Shown here: piece by piece, positions 1-11,684 of the stretch
Numbering within the stretch: the first letter of the stretch is position 1
Layout: the number at the start of each line of letters is the position of its first letter
Source of the DNA: Spironucleus salmonicida
Taxonomy: Eukaryota; Fornicata; Diplomonadida; Hexamitidae
Assembly: GCA_000497125.2 (NCBI GenBank)
Contig: CM035321.1
Coordinates: forward strand, 1,454,001-1,518,000
Length of the DNA: 64,000 nt
Reading direction: 5' to 3'
The notes under the pieces: model-generated
Database searches by the model: none
The model's input: the letters and a program-made list of their open reading frames with translations, nothing else
What the model was told of the DNA's origin: nothing
Position numbers and translations under genes: made by a program

Positions 1-50
1 GGCGGTTTATCATTTTGCCATTGGTTGTTCCCATTTTGCAGGGTTCGCAT
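1..50 (-). CDS. N-terminal fragment of an unknown protein
   Basis: The minus-strand ATG at 48-50 opens a frame that runs off the left edge after 16 codons (MRTLQNGNNQWQNDKP). An ATATTATAATAA promoter-like motif sits about 32-45 bp upstream, as for many other genes here, which is the main support. The product cannot be named from so little sequence. Confidence 0.4.
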   Translation of the reverse strand, partial: MRTLQNGNNQWQNDKP

Positions 51-230
51 GATATGGTTTTAAAGAGAAAATAGTTATTATAATATCAAAATATATAGTT
101 AATAGTATCAGTAGAAGTATGAGAGGAATTAGTTTGTCCATAATAATATATACTAAATTTAAAATAAATATTACTCTCATTATATAGACTACTTTTATAT
201 AATATTTTATAAGAGATTATCGCCTAAGAA

Positions 231-446
231 ATGGAAAATATATTACAAGTACTAAATGATATTTAGAGGCCGATAAGTAGTTAAAATGGGGAGATTTAAC
301 TGTTAAAATAAGATTAAATTATAATTTAGAGAAAATTAGATGGAATTTTGAATGTGGTACAAGATTAACAAAATTAAATTCAGGCTTTGTAATCATTGGT
401 TGCTAAATTAGTTTAAGATAATATAATAAATGCAATCAAATAGTGA
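231..446 (+). CDS. 71-aa Gln-rich coiled-coil protein
   Basis: The frame starts at ATG 231 and ends at TGA 444, with nine TAA/TAG codons read as Gln. The product is rich in Leu, Ile, Gln and Asn with heptad-like spacing, suggesting a small coiled coil. A TATATAATATTTTATAA stretch lies 20-40 bp upstream. It converges on the next gene with a 14-bp gap. No family is recognised; the coding call rests on the ATG, the promoter-like motif and the composition. Confidence 0.6.
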
Positions 447-460
447 ATCATAAAAATTCA

Positions 461-1084
461 TCAATAAATCACCTCTAAAGTTTTAAAATCTCTCCATTTC
501 TTAGTTAATCTTGAAGATCTGTTTATATGCTCCACTATTGTGCTTGGTACTGTAAGGTCAGGCTAATATAACTTTAAATTTGGTTCATACTTCTTTCTGA
601 AGCTTCTTTAAGTAGAATGTTTTGTGATTTAAATGTTGTAATCGCTTATTTTGGAATCTATTTACTTAGGTTAGGTATAATGTGCGTTTGATACCAAAAT
701 AATAGGTACTTATATATTATGTTAGAAATAAAAAGATGGAATCTTATTAATCTTCATAGCTTATTCAGGAGAAATTGAAATAATATAAGATCCGTTTGAA
801 AGGATAGACGAAACTTATCTAAAATTAAATCCTGACTTCATTAAAGTTTTTTCAACATCTTGATATGTAATATCTTCTGGGATATTAGATAAAAGATAGT
901 ATTATGAGATATTTCTGTTGGCTTCAAATAAAAGATCCTCAAGTGCCATCCTAGAATTTAATTTTATGGTTGAAACTTACTGTCCTAGATTGAAAGAAAC
1001 AATATGCGTAGGAAATCTCTTCATTAGACTTGTAAAAACTTAGGAGAAATTATGTGTAGGAACAGAAGCCGTGAAAATTGCCAT
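461..1084 (-). CDS. hypothetical protein, 207 aa
   Basis: Minus-strand frame from ATG 1084 to TGA (461-463). It is open only when TAA/TAG are Gln. The translation has normal residue variety, beginning MAIFTASVPTHNFSQ and ending in a basic stretch (LTKKWRDF). It has no membrane segment, signal peptide or recognised domain. A TATAAATATTATATTAAATT stretch just upstream is shared with the divergent gene at 1168, giving an 83-bp bidirectional spacer. Function unknown. Confidence 0.7.
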
Positions 1085-1167
1085 TTTATTTACTTATATG
1101 ATAATTTAATATAATATTTATATAATTCACAAGAAACTGTCGTTAGTCAAATTAGAATCATAAAATA

Positions 1168-1506
1168 ATGGTATCTAATAAGACAATGATTGTTAACTTA
1201 ACTCCTGTTAGCTTAAAAAACTGTCACAAATATCTATTTGCTCTATATTTTCTTTGTTAACTAATGCAATATTAATATTTTCGGTATATTCAGATATTTC
1301 ACAATCTAATATGCTAGATCGAATCCTATTAAGCTATAAATGTGAATTCTAAGGTGTTTTACTAGATTTAATATACTACAAACTTTATAGTTCTTTCGTT
1401 TGTGCGGCTCCCATTTAATTTTGGCGTAAAGCTTAGTAAATTTAAATATATAAAATTATATTATGTATATGATTATTCCCATTTAAATATAGAATCTAAA
1501 AGTTGA
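1168..1506 (+). CDS. hypothetical protein, 112 aa
   Basis: ATG 1168 to TGA 1504, with TAR as Gln. The residue mix looks coding (N-terminus MVSNKTMIVNLTPVS, C-terminus NIESKS). The AT-rich divergent spacer upstream carries the promoter-like motif. The same frame continues open beyond the TGA into the next entry, so the two could be one gene carrying an in-frame TGA or a sequencing error. An opposite-strand frame at 1299-1655 is also open but looks less protein-like. Confidence 0.45.
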
Positions 1507-1512
1507 ATAATT

Positions 1513-1992
1513 ATGTAATATAAATATAAAAGAAGTAGGCATAGAATTCTTAACCCCAACTATACAAAATTCAATAATTAAGGAAAACCATTTATAATAA
1601 TAATAGAAGAAAATTTCTTTAGAATCTAAGCTATAACCAAAAATGATATTAACATTAAAACCTGTTTTAGAAGGCTAATGATAAAGATACTTATTTTTGA
1701 AAGATTTATATAATAAGATCTTATTTTCAGAAACATAGGTTTATGTATACAAGTTCGATAGTATAACTTATATATTGAGCTATATAATAGAAATATGCAT
1801 ATTAGAATAACGATTTCCTATTATATATTCTAGTAGGTAATTATATAACTTACATGTATTATATAATAACTATTTTTTAAACTCCCAATACGAAAAAATA
1901 AAGGCAATAAAAACTAAAAGTACTTACCATGTTTTAAAATTTAAATAACCGAAAGTTATAGCACTACTAGGATACGATAACAATAATGCTGA
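1513..1992 (+). CDS. possible 159-aa hypothetical protein
   Basis: ATG 1513 to TGA 1990 in the same frame as the preceding ORF, starting 6 bp after its stop. The translation is Ile- and Gln-rich with some coding character (NPNYTKFNNQGKPF near the start). No promoter-like motif clearly separates it from the upstream ORF, and its base composition is close to spacer DNA. It may be a continuation of the previous gene, a separate gene, or chance. Confidence 0.3.
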
Positions 1993-2512
1993 TGTTCTAA
2001 GATTTTTATTTAATTTATAAATATAAGTGTAATATTTTAACTTAAGATTTATAAGTTTTAGTATAATTAGCTATTAACAATTATATAGTTTTCTATATAC
2101 TTATGCTTATAGTTATACTTTATTGGTTTAAATAATTCTCTAATTTATATATAATATTTTATTATAAAATAATATATTATATACTAGTTAATCTAGATAA
2201 AATAAAATGTATGCATTACGAAACTATACAATTACTACATTTTTCAACAGTAAAGTTAAGATCCCATTTTTAAATAATCTAGAATGGTAAGATTAGAATC
2301 CTTTATTATATCATACTATTCATTCTGACATCTTAACTTCTGATTTCGCTTCAAGTTTTTTAAATTTGAACCATAAAGCAACACTAAAATTTAAAACGTT
2401 ATTCGAATAATTCTTTATAGCTATTTTCAGCAATCTTCCCTCATCTTTGTATTATATTTACAATTGTAATTTAATAGATTTATTCGTTCCTATTTTTCTA
2501 TCTTTCGTAACC
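1993..2512. other. AT-rich spacer
   Basis: About 520 bp of very A+T-rich DNA. All open frames here look like composition effects (TGA is rare in such DNA). A TGTATTATATTT stretch near 2448-2459 probably serves the gene at 2513. No RNA gene or repeat seen. Confidence 0.5.
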
Positions 2513-3193
2513 ATGTCCTCAGTATTAGATGCTAGAAAGTTCTTTTTCACTACAGAAGCAGATTTCAAGCCATTTTATGGCAATCCAGAATAATTCTATT
2601 CTGGTTTTGATGTATTATTAAATGTTTCAAGTCATATTTTACGACGATTAGTGAAATGTAATTTAAGTTAAGATAGCATATCATAATTTAGTGTTGATGT
2701 ACTTCAAAGGGTGGAAAAAGAAAATATTAAATTGCATAAAATTTTAATCGAAAATAATTTCACACTAGATGATACGCTGGTTATTGGGTTCGGTATTCAG
2801 TATATTTAATCTATAGATGTTAAATGTACAATTGTACAATCCTTTTTAGAATTTAAATATGCTGAAAAAGTACTTTTTGTTGCTAGATTTATAATTTCAC
2901 TAATCTTTTCAGTTTAATAGCTAATAATTTCAACAGACTTTTTTTAGAAACTTAAATGCTAGCAAGTTCAAATTCTTCATTATAGTGAAATTAACGACCA
3001 ATTAGTAATTTAATGTCTTAAATCAGCATTTTAAGATACTATAAACATAAAAATACTAACTTAACTGATTTAAGATGCTCAATTGTCTATTAGCAATTCA
3101 AATAAAATTAAAGCAGTGTCAGTTTCTACAGGAGTATTAGGAGTCGTTGGTGGAGTTGCAGGTGTAATTTTAGGATTAGTATTCAGTAAGTGA
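2513..3193 (+). CDS. tail-anchored membrane protein, 226 aa
   Basis: ATG 2513 to TGA 3191, with 17 TAR codons read as Gln. The N-terminal 200 residues are mixed and probably helical. The C-terminus carries one Gly/Val-rich hydrophobic segment (about residues 204-225, including GVVGGVAGVILGLVF) followed only by a Ser-Lys end. That layout, with no signal peptide, is typical of tail-anchored proteins facing the cytosol. It is not a recognisable SNARE. The gene converges with the MFS transporter, 50 bp between stops. Confidence 0.75.
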
Positions 3194-3243
3194 TATTTGT
3201 AATTAAACTATAATCTGTTAATATTAATAAATTGCAACAAATC

Positions 3244-4920
3244 TCACTACATCGCAGGTTTTTTACTCAATACTGATCCATAAAACTTCTTGTCTCTAAT
3301 GATGATCACAAAGCTCAAAAGTACACCAACTATAAGCATAAATACCCAAAACCAGATTATTCCTGAACCTTAATTAGGCCAGTTCATTACACTAAGCATA
3401 CCACTAATTGGAGGATACACAAATTAGCCTATACTTAATATAACACCACTGACAGCATACGCTGCATTTAATTGCTAGTCTGTACAAACATAAGTAAATA
3501 AACTCTTTCCTAGCGCGCTTGCACTTCCATCGAAAAATCCTATAATGAACATACCTATATATGGTGTAATTTGACCAAAAAATAATAATGATACAAAAGA
3601 AATAGCTGTAATAATAAAAGCTAAAAATTAAAAAACTGGTCTCTAGCCAACAAACTAAACTAAAAGACCAGAGATTGGGCCTCCTAATATTGATGCAATA
3701 GATCTAACGATTCCAGCCATTTCAGCGTAATCAACGTGCATGGCTAAATAGGTGATAAGCATTGTTTATGCACCGTAGCAGATAGAAAGAAGCTGACAGA
3801 ATGTGATGTTAATGAGCCAAAAATCGAGCGAAAGAGAGAAATATTTGAAGATTTTGTAAATAAAAGACATATTATTAGGAGTTTTGGGAACATTTTTAAG
3901 TTTTTTTGCAAAAAGCTCTTACATCTACTTATTAGATTCAATTATCGCTTATTGCGCTTAAATATGATGATTAAATAGCTTATCCATGGAATCCTCACTA
4001 TCCAAATTATCAGAAATACTATCATCAAACTATTCAGCCTATGGTTAGATTTTATTGTTCTACTCTTCTTTAGCTTTTATGTCCTTATCTAGTTTCATTA
4101 ATGGTAAACAAAAACCAATAAAACCAACTAAGCTTACCACAGAAACATAAAAGTTAAGCCAAAACGTCTACTAGTACATAACGAGAAATTTGGTATTCTC
4201 ATCTATAGTCCCATCAACTTTAAATACCAACCCCTTCATCATAACAGGAATTACGAAAAAACTAATCAAATTAGCACTTGTAGCTATGCTCATACAGACT
4301 CCAAACCCTAAACTGCTTAATTTTGCTGGTAAATACTAAACAATCAGACCACTTTGAACACTGAAGCTAGCCTCCTAGAAAAGCCCAGCTAGAATTCGCA
4401 TCCAAAACAACCCTTAATAGTTTCTACTCACAAATACCATAGGAACAGCGACCAGGCAATTAAAAATATTCATTCCAATGCCACTCCAAATTGAACCAAT
4501 TCTGTCCAAAATCGGTGCACATATAATTGGCATAAACAAAGAAGGGAAGAAGATGCATGAAGACAAAAGACCTAGTTATGAATCGGTTATAGGCATTACT
4601 TGCTGCATATAAATTTGCTGTGCTGCAATTGAATCTGCAATGTAGAGGCCCGAAAAGGCGGCCAAGGTAGCACTAATGAAAGTTGAAATAATTTAAAATA
4701 TAGAAGGTTCTACCCCTTTCGACTCTGGCTTAACTTGTGGTTTGGCAACTGATCTGATGTTCGAATAAAGAGGTACAACGTGTGAAACTTAGGAATTCGA
4801 AAATATCGTTGTTCTAGAAAACATTGTTGGTATTGCTACTCTAATCTAAGTATTTCCATAATTTTTCTTAAGCTGAGATATTAAATTAACGTGTCTTGAT
4901 GTGGATTCAACTTTGTGCAT
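3244..4920 (-). CDS. major facilitator superfamily transporter, 558 aa
   Basis: Minus frame from ATG 4920 to TGA 3244. A cytosolic N-terminal extension of about 70 residues precedes roughly twelve hydrophobic segments. A large charged loop (about residues 275-365, with an acidic Asp/Ser/Glu stretch) separates the two six-helix halves. The first loop after TM2 has LFMPIICAPILDRIGSIWSG, matching the MFS loop 2-3 pattern (G/A-x3-D-R-x-G), and GGPISGLLVQFVGQR in the second half is the matching loop 8-9. Such carriers move small solutes across the plasma membrane or organelles; the substrate cannot be read from sequence. Confidence 0.85.
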
Positions 4921-5085
4921 TTTATGAGTGTAACAGATTAAAATGAATATAAATTATTAGATTTACTGATAAATATCCTCTCTGTAAAAATTTGTTGTTC
5001 ATATATTATATTAATAAAATATATATTATAATTAGAAAAGAAATTTGTAGATATATTTAATATAAACATAATATATGAACAATAA

Positions 5086-5625
5086 ATGGCACATAAACTT
5101 TAAATAGGATAATATATGAAATGTTTATTTTAATTATACACTTAAATTACATTTGAATTTAATTTATCTTCTTTTACTAGTTCTTAATTTTAGACAACTT
5201 ACAATCTTCGATAAATATTACAAATAAAACTAAAACTTTGGTTATAACAATTATTGCTAAGCAAATAATCTAAACATAGTATATTATTGGTATAAGTGAA
5301 GCTTAACGGAAAATAGTTTTTCTCAGTACTATTTTACAGGTCAATATTCTTATTTGAACTATGTGTCTGTAAACTTATTAAATAGATTATTAAAAACCTA
5401 TTTATTATTAAATTAACTCTCATAAGTTATAACATAAATTGTAATAAAAATATAACTACAAATTTTATTAATTTGCATAATAAACTAACTGTCTCAATAT
5501 AAAATTAATTGAACTTACTATAAAAAATGAAAACTATTATATAAAAAGAAAGTACACACACAACATATAATTAATAAGATTCGATAATTTTATATTAATA
5601 GTTTATAAAATTCAACTTATAGTGA
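5086..5625 (+). CDS. possible 179-aa hypothetical protein
   Basis: A frame from ATG 5086 to TGA 5623 is open with TAR as Gln. It is Leu-, Ile-, Gln- and Asn-rich, and its base composition is close to spacer DNA, so chance is a real possibility (TGA is rare in such AT-rich DNA). In its favour, an AATATAAACATAATATATG stretch lies just upstream, and no alternative gene occupies the 828 bp between the transporter and the HEAT-repeat gene. Confidence 0.35.
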
Positions 5626-5748
5626 TATTACAATCTTGAAAATTAAAATCATGCTTTAATCGAATGATATATATTTCAGAAAATACTGTATATTTATCTA
5701 TTTCATTATCAAATATCATCTATACAAAATTGCTATTTTCAATCACTA

Positions 5749-8139
5749 TCATCCCTCATTATCACCCTCCAAGTCCTCACGTTTGCAACCAATTTCGATA
5801 TTTTTCAATACAAAATTTACAGTTTCACTATCTAATTCCATCATTTGAACTATTTCTAAATGTTTGGCCTTAAATTTCTCTCCAGTAACCAGCTGAATAC
5901 AACTGGCTGCTATCACCAACGATTCCTCTAAATTTTATTTATTTTATTAAACTGATAGAATTATTTAGTTCAAAATGACCTAAAAATTTTGTTGAAGTAC
6001 AAATGAAGGGTTTCTACTAAGTTAATTAATAATTGTTTATGCGTAGATTCTGCATTTTACAAACTATGAAAATAATAGTTAAATAATAATTGTTATATCA
6101 GTTCCAATTTTAATTGAATTACTGAAAATCAGATTGCTCAAAGTGATTAAAAATTACTACTAAATGCTTGCAACAGTAAAATATGTTGAATTAAAGATTA
6201 TCAATAAAGTTTTGAAAAATACCCCAAATTCTGCAGGACTGCGTAATATAATTACCTGGATTGATTTTATAACTTCAATAATAACAGTTTCAGAGCTTTC
6301 CTGATTCACTAATAAAATTACATTATTATATATTTCTTCAATTAAAAACTAAACAAAATTTCCATTTTCTACTTCTAAATTCTAAGGCAATGCTGCGATA
6401 AACCCAAATATTGCATTAATAATTATTATTGATAAGTCGTTTTTAGAATTTTTTATTAAAACTGATAAAATTTAGTTTCCTGCATAACATGCATGAATTA
6501 AGTAAGAATATTCTTGAATTTCAGTATATTCATCACGAATTTCTGCAATTGCTGAAATAGAATTCAATTTTGATTTACCACTTTATTTAAAATTAGTGAA
6601 TTAGGTGTTAAAATCATCTAAAAACATAGCTAAAATTGATGAATAGTAGATATAAATAACCTGTTAATACAATGAACTTGCACGTCTTGACATTTTACCA
6701 AATAGTTGATCAATTTATGCCTTATTTGATAATAAAAATAGTTTTAAAACCGAGCTATAGCAAGCAGTCAATAACATTTCAACCCCATTTAAAATTTAAC
6801 TCTAAAATGCTTAAAACAAATCTGGAAAAGGAAAAACTAGCTCTTAATTAGGAAGATAGAAAAGTGGAAATAACACATTGAAAACAATATTACATAATTA
6901 ATTAAGTATTTTTGTATCTTTTTCACTTTTAAAGATTTCATTAATTTTGCAGAATAAATTTTACATTATTTTACTGTTAACAAATATTTCGGGCTTAATT
7001 TTGCTTATTTATAATAATACTAAGCTTGCCTGGTATTATACATCTGCTCCAGTTATGATCAAGTTTACCAAATAATTGATATCTGATTATTATACAATTA
7101 ATAACCCAATTAATCCAGATGCTACCGTATTAGCTGTTTCTTCATTAATTCTCATATAAATTTCAATTAAATTTACAATTTTTTACTCTAAAAATTCCAC
7201 AAAAAATTTTGTCAGATTTTCTTTTACTGAAAACGCTAAAAATGGTGTTTTGAGGCTTGATGCAAACAAATTGCATACTGCTAAAAATGCATTTTCACAC
7301 CCATCGACTTTTAGCGTAATAGCTCGTTTTACTACATTTAAAGCCGCTATAAAATCACTTTTTTCAGTAAAGCTTAACATTTGAACACTCTTCGTAAGAA
7401 TGATATTTTAGTTAGTTTCATCATCTAGAAAACGCTCTGCACAGTTGCACGCTGCACGCCGTACAGAAACGTTTTTATCTGTTAGGCGGGATAATATTTC
7501 TGGCGTGAATTCGGATAAATATGTGAGGGCTGCGACTCTTACAGAGTAATTTTAATCTAAAAGAAGCTAAATCGCTGAATTTTATGATGATTCAGCAGCG
7601 ATTTTACGAAGATTTGGTAGGTCAGAAGCTTAGAGGAAAGTTGTTGTGATAAGTGGTGCAACAGCACGTAAGAAGTCCAAAGATAGTATCTAAGCATGAT
7701 TTTCCACTAAATTCTATAAGGAATTTGGAGTGAATTGTTATAGTAGTGGAGATAGGAAGTTTTATGACAACGTGATAAAAGATGGTGGTGATTAAAGGAG
7801 TGGTAACAGTGATTCTGGGTTGGATGTGTTATTTAGAGTTTGAATTGCAAGTTCTCTAACTCGCTTTGCATGCTGTGTTGAACCAGACGTTAGAGCTGCT
7901 GCAGAGAAGAAAAGAGTTAAGTTATTGATAATTTATGGATCATTAAGTTATTAAATAGAGAAATCTGAAAGAGTTTTTTAGAGTGTATGATAAAAATCAA
8001 TTATTGGGAGTGAAAGATGTGGTAAAGGTGGAACTGTTGACAAAAAGGCTTAAATTTACTCTAATTATTAGTCTGGATCTAGTTAAAATTATTAAAGTAA
8101 TTATACGACTGAATCGATGGAATCATAGTTTACATCCAT
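5749..8139 (-). CDS. HEAT/ARM-repeat alpha-solenoid protein, importin-like, 796 aa
   Basis: Minus frame from ATG 8139 to TGA 5749, uninterrupted only with TAR = Gln. The whole protein is built of paired amphipathic helices typical of HEAT repeats. Examples are YSVRVAALTYLSEFTPEIL and KNVSVRRAACNCAERFLDD, where the VRxAA pattern is the classic HEAT B-helix. Size and repeat layout suit a karyopherin (importin-beta family) or another large scaffold such as a CAND1 or TOG-type protein. No clear Ran-binding N-terminus can be picked out. Late Asp/Glu-rich ending (REDLEGDNEG). The gene is divergent from the cyclophilin gene with a 43-bp spacer containing TATA-like sequence. Confidence 0.8.
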
Positions 8140-8182
8140 TTTAATAAATTTTATAGAAATTATATACTTATAGGTATATAAT

Positions 8183-8779
8183 ATGAATATAAATATAAAT
8201 CGAACCACTCCTTTAATGTTTCTAACATTGTTGCTTGCAGAGAAATCTCCTATGATTACTCATCATGCATTCTTTAAAATCAGTATTGATGATAAAGAGG
8301 TAGGTATAATTAAAATTGGGCTCTTTGGGGATGTCGTACCTCAAACTGTCAAAAATTTCTTTGAACTTGCTGGGCGCTAGCATGATTTCAGCTATTAAAA
8401 GTCTATTTTCCATCGTGTTATTGATAATTTTATGATACAGGGGGGAGATTTTGAAAAAGGTGACGGTAGAGGTGGAAAATCTATATATGGTCCTAAGTTT
8501 GATGATGAAAATTTCTCTATCAAACACAGGAAATTTTCGCTTTCTATGGCTAATTCTGGAAAAAATACTAATGGGTCTCAATTTTTTATCACAACCATTA
8601 TTACTCAATGGCTGGACGGCAAACATGTTGTATTTGGTCATGTACTTTCCGGACAGGATCTTATTATGAACATTTCTAAGGTTAAAGTAAATGGTAATTC
8701 TAGACCTCTGTAAGAAGTTAAGATTTCAGAATGCTGGGCTGAAGAAGCTTAATAAAAGTACCAACTAGACGATTACTGA
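8183..8779 (+). CDS. peptidyl-prolyl cis-trans isomerase, cyclophilin type, 198 aa
   Basis: Isomerises X-Pro bonds during protein folding. The cyclophilin core is complete: [32 protein letters not shown] and [11 protein letters not shown] contain the active-site Arg, Phe, Met/Gln, Asn, Phe, Trp and His. The N-terminus has a short basic start followed by a hydrophobic stretch ([13 protein letters not shown]), suggesting a signal peptide or anchor and a secretory-pathway location, although there is no KDEL-type tail (it ends QLDDY). Two in-frame TAR codons fall inside the conserved core and must be read through. It converges on the GPN GTPase with a 12-bp gap. Confidence 0.93.
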
Positions 8780-8791
8780 TAAGCAATTATT

Positions 8792-9559
8792 TCACTCGTA
8801 AGCCCCATTCAAAAAAGCTTCAATTTCGTCGAACTCAGCCTTTTCTATTTCTTGATATTCTCTTAAGGTACCTCTGATAAATCCTATTCTACTATCTATT
8901 TCCTATATCACTTTGGCTACATCTTTTATTTCATATGCACTGCACATTAAGCTAAAATCCATCATTGTTCTAACAGCAAAACGTTATATTTAGTTATCAT
9001 TTTCATACTCAAAAAAGTTCTCAATACGGTGCTAATCTTCAGGAGATAGCAAATCCACCTTATTAAGGATAGGAACAAATGGATATGGAAAACTGCTAAC
9101 AACTGCAGCCATTTGAAGGCCCAAGCTAATAAATTTAGAGTAGCTGAGGCATTATGTCCCATCAACGACAAAAACTATTCCCAAGTTTACTCCAATTTTT
9201 TGAAATATCATTTTGAGTGAATCATGGGCTACATATGCCTCAACCTATCCTGGAATATCAAAGATAAAATAACAATCTTCATTTTCTAGAATAAAATTTT
9301 ACAATATTTCTACATTAGCCTCCAAAAATTCCAAGCAAAAATTAACAGCTGCATTAGGCCCAATTTTGTGAAATTGTTATACTTCTGAAACATTAATCAA
9401 TGATTTAATATCAAAATCAGCTTCTTATAAAGATGCTGGGTCTAAACTTACAACCTTGAATTTTCTCTTCATATAATTAAATAAATTTCCTATTTCTGTT
9501 GTAAATGTAGTTTTTCCAGCTCCGGGTGTTCCTAATAATGCTATACCGTAAATATTCAT
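8792..9559 (-). CDS. GPN-loop GTPase, 255 aa
   Basis: Members of this family help assemble and import RNA polymerase II. Visible motifs are a P-loop GTPGAGKTT (about residues 10-18), the DPAS segment after beta-2, a GPN insertion at about 67-69, DIPGQVE (G3) and NKVD (G4). Length and order fit GPN2/GPN3. The usual GPN-Gly-Gly/Ala is GPNAA here. The C-terminus is an acidic helix. A GATTATTATACAATAT motif lies about 20 bp upstream of the ATG. Two other RNA polymerase-related genes (Rpb9-like, Rpb10) are in the window but not linked. Confidence 0.9.
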
Positions 9560-9668
9560 TTTACTAACACCTAATATTGATTATTATACAATATATTTAA
9601 AATTATTCTTTTTTTACTAATATCTAGTATTATACGAATTATGGAACCCGCCTTGCACCACTCCTCCG

Positions 9669-10139
9669 ATGACACCATCTGCTATCTGCAACCAAACTAT
9701 TTAGCTCCTCACTTATGCCTAATCTCTACCGCTACTCACAGAAATTTCTGTAGATAGTTTATCATCAACTTTGGGTCAGCCAAAGCGTCGTATTTATGAT
9801 GTTTTGGCGGTTTTAGAAGCATTGGGCGCAATTTAGCGCAGCAACCGAAGCTTCACATTAACGCCCAACGGAATTCCTGGAATATCATCTGTGTCAGAAC
9901 TCACGCACCGGATACTGAACAGACTGCAAACGAAGTAAATGACAGCAAAGTAGGTTTTTAAATCATTGAATTGTAGCAGTAATGAGATCAGAAGAGGATA
10001 TGATATTCTATAGGTACTAGTGGGTGCTGGTAGATTGGCAGTTGGGGATGATGGTGTCTTCTGGTTTTTATAAGAGGATAGCGAGTATATCGATGCACTC
10101 GTGAGGCTCGCTCTGGGTTAGTATGCAGTAAGTGAATGA
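9669..10139 (+). CDS. compact two-winged-helix E2F/DP-family transcription factor, 156 aa
   Basis: Two E2F-type DNA-binding signatures are visible: PKRRIYDVLAVLEALGAI (about residues 38-55) and EIRRGYDILQVLVGAGRL (about 106-123). Both carry the RRxYD motif of the E2F/DP recognition helix. Tandem winged helices on one chain are the hallmark of atypical E2Fs (E2F7/8, plant DEL), which act as monomers and repress cell-cycle genes. No dimerisation or transactivation region fits in the 33 residues that remain. ATG 9669 is chosen because it is the first in-frame Met after the TATTATACG motif; ATG 9641 is out of frame and gives only a 52-aa product. Confidence 0.8.
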
Positions 10140-10186
10140 TGATTTTTCATTAGAATTTCAGGGCCAATGGGAACCCAGAAAGGCGC

Positions 10187-10402
10187 TCAAGCTGTTCTTG
10201 ATTTAATAATATTTGTTTATTTTTAATTAGCTTCTCTGCTAATATAGATGTTTACTTGATTGCATTAATAGAGTTATAGTATTTACTAATAAGAATAGTA
10301 GCACTAAGCTTATCTTTAATCGGTAAGACTCTGTATAGTTTCTATAAGTTGTAAGGCAGCATTTTTAATATTAATATTTATTAAATAGTAAATTTTATAC
10401 AT
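10187..10402 (-). CDS. small hypothetical protein, 71 aa
   Basis: ATG 10402 to TGA 10187 with thirteen TAR codons. The product is Gln/Tyr/Ile-rich (for example ALQLIETIQSLTDQRQ) and looks like a helical mini-protein. The CGTTATTATATAAATTAATAG motif at 10437-10457 lies 35-55 bp upstream in the position seen for confident genes, which is the main support. Function unknown. Confidence 0.5.
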
Positions 10403-10548
10403 AAAATGTAATGTTATACGATTGAAAAATATTTATCGTTATTATATAAATTAATAGATTATTTAAACATGTAATAATAATGGGATTATAAATTTTCAAA
10501 TACTATGAATATATATTAATAATATCTTACAGTAAAATATTATCGATA

Positions 10549-11298
10549 ATGATTCAGTTTTCAAAAAATTATTAGTCATTGATCATTGATGATACAATTG
10601 TATTTAAGACTAAAACACGCAACACAAAGTAAAAGAGTAGATCATTGTCTAAAATTGAATCATCAATATCGATTTTTTCCTAATAAAGTTAATTTTATTT
10701 TACACCAACTAAATAGGAAACAAAACTAAAACCAAACTATATACAAGATTAATAGACAGACAAACACTATGAAAATCAATTTATTGAACCATATGTAGTA
10801 AAAACATTAACAGATACCTTTTTTTCTGTGATTAATACATTATAAAAAGAAGTAGTCATTAAAATTGCAATCAATTCGTTTAACGAATGCAAAAAACACT
10901 ATTTAGACATAATGCATATAACTTAAGAGAGAATTGATGAATTTAGATAGATATATTAAGAAATGGGGAAACCGCGAATAGTTAGAGCCGAAAGCATAGT
11001 TAGGGGCCCTAATAATCTGGAGCAAGTTATTTTTCATAAGGATTATAGGAGATAATAGTAAATGTCGATAACTGGGAACTAAAAAGATTTTTTTCATCAT
11101 TAGCTTATTAAATATATGAGAAATCTGCCATAAACAAAAAATAATTTAATAGAAAGTATAAGATAGCATGTTATAAAAGCTATAGGGATTGTTAAATGTT
11201 GGGATAAAGATAGGTAGCGGAATATTGTGTACAAAAATACAATGGCTATAAATAACGAAGAAACATCTTCAGAATCTGATCAAGCGTATTATAAATGA
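10549..11298 (+). CDS. hypothetical protein, 249 aa
   Basis: ATG 10549 to TGA 11296. The translation is hydrophilic and basic with a mixed helical middle (ERIDEFRQIYQEMGKPRIV, about residues 127-145) and an acidic Ser-rich end (EETSSESDQ). It has no signal peptide or membrane segment. The residue mix is clearly coding although the DNA is AT-rich. No family recognised. A TTACAGTAAAATATTATCG stretch precedes the ATG. Confidence 0.7.
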
Positions 11299-11684
11299 TC
11301 TTATTGTTCATGCTTTACTATTTGCATCTTTTCCTTTTATTTTATACATAACGATTCAATTTGATTCAACATGTGAATCTGGAACTAGGCGAATTTAGTA
11401 CATACTAATGCATTTATATATGGTTTGGTATTATTAGATGATATTCTGAATTTAATTTGATATTTCTTATGATATTATAGTTTTTGGGGATGAACAAATA
11501 ACCAATGCTATTTGTTATAAATGATTGACTAATTTTGTATATTTAAATGAATAATTGATCAAGTCATATTATGATTACAGGTCTATAAATATTTATATAT
11601 TAATCAGTATAATTATTTTGTATACTTAAAAATTAATATACAATAGTATTTGTTAATATATTATACCACTTCAATCGCAGCAAA
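11299..11684. other. AT-rich spacer
   Basis: About 386 bp with no convincing gene. A 43-codon frame from ATG 11310 is too short and unsupported. The stretch TTGTTAATATATTATACCAC at about 11650-11669 probably serves the PP2A gene. Confidence 0.5.

Noticed and set aside
1299-1736. Minus-strand open frame with a hydrophobic run (LCLLLLYLYYIII)
   Set aside because: The hydrophobic run is antisense to AT-rich sequence; the plus-strand frame over the same DNA has a more protein-like composition and a better placed ATG.
8222-8641. 139-codon minus ORF across the cyclophilin gene
   Set aside because: Shadow of a highly conserved cyclophilin core on the plus strand.
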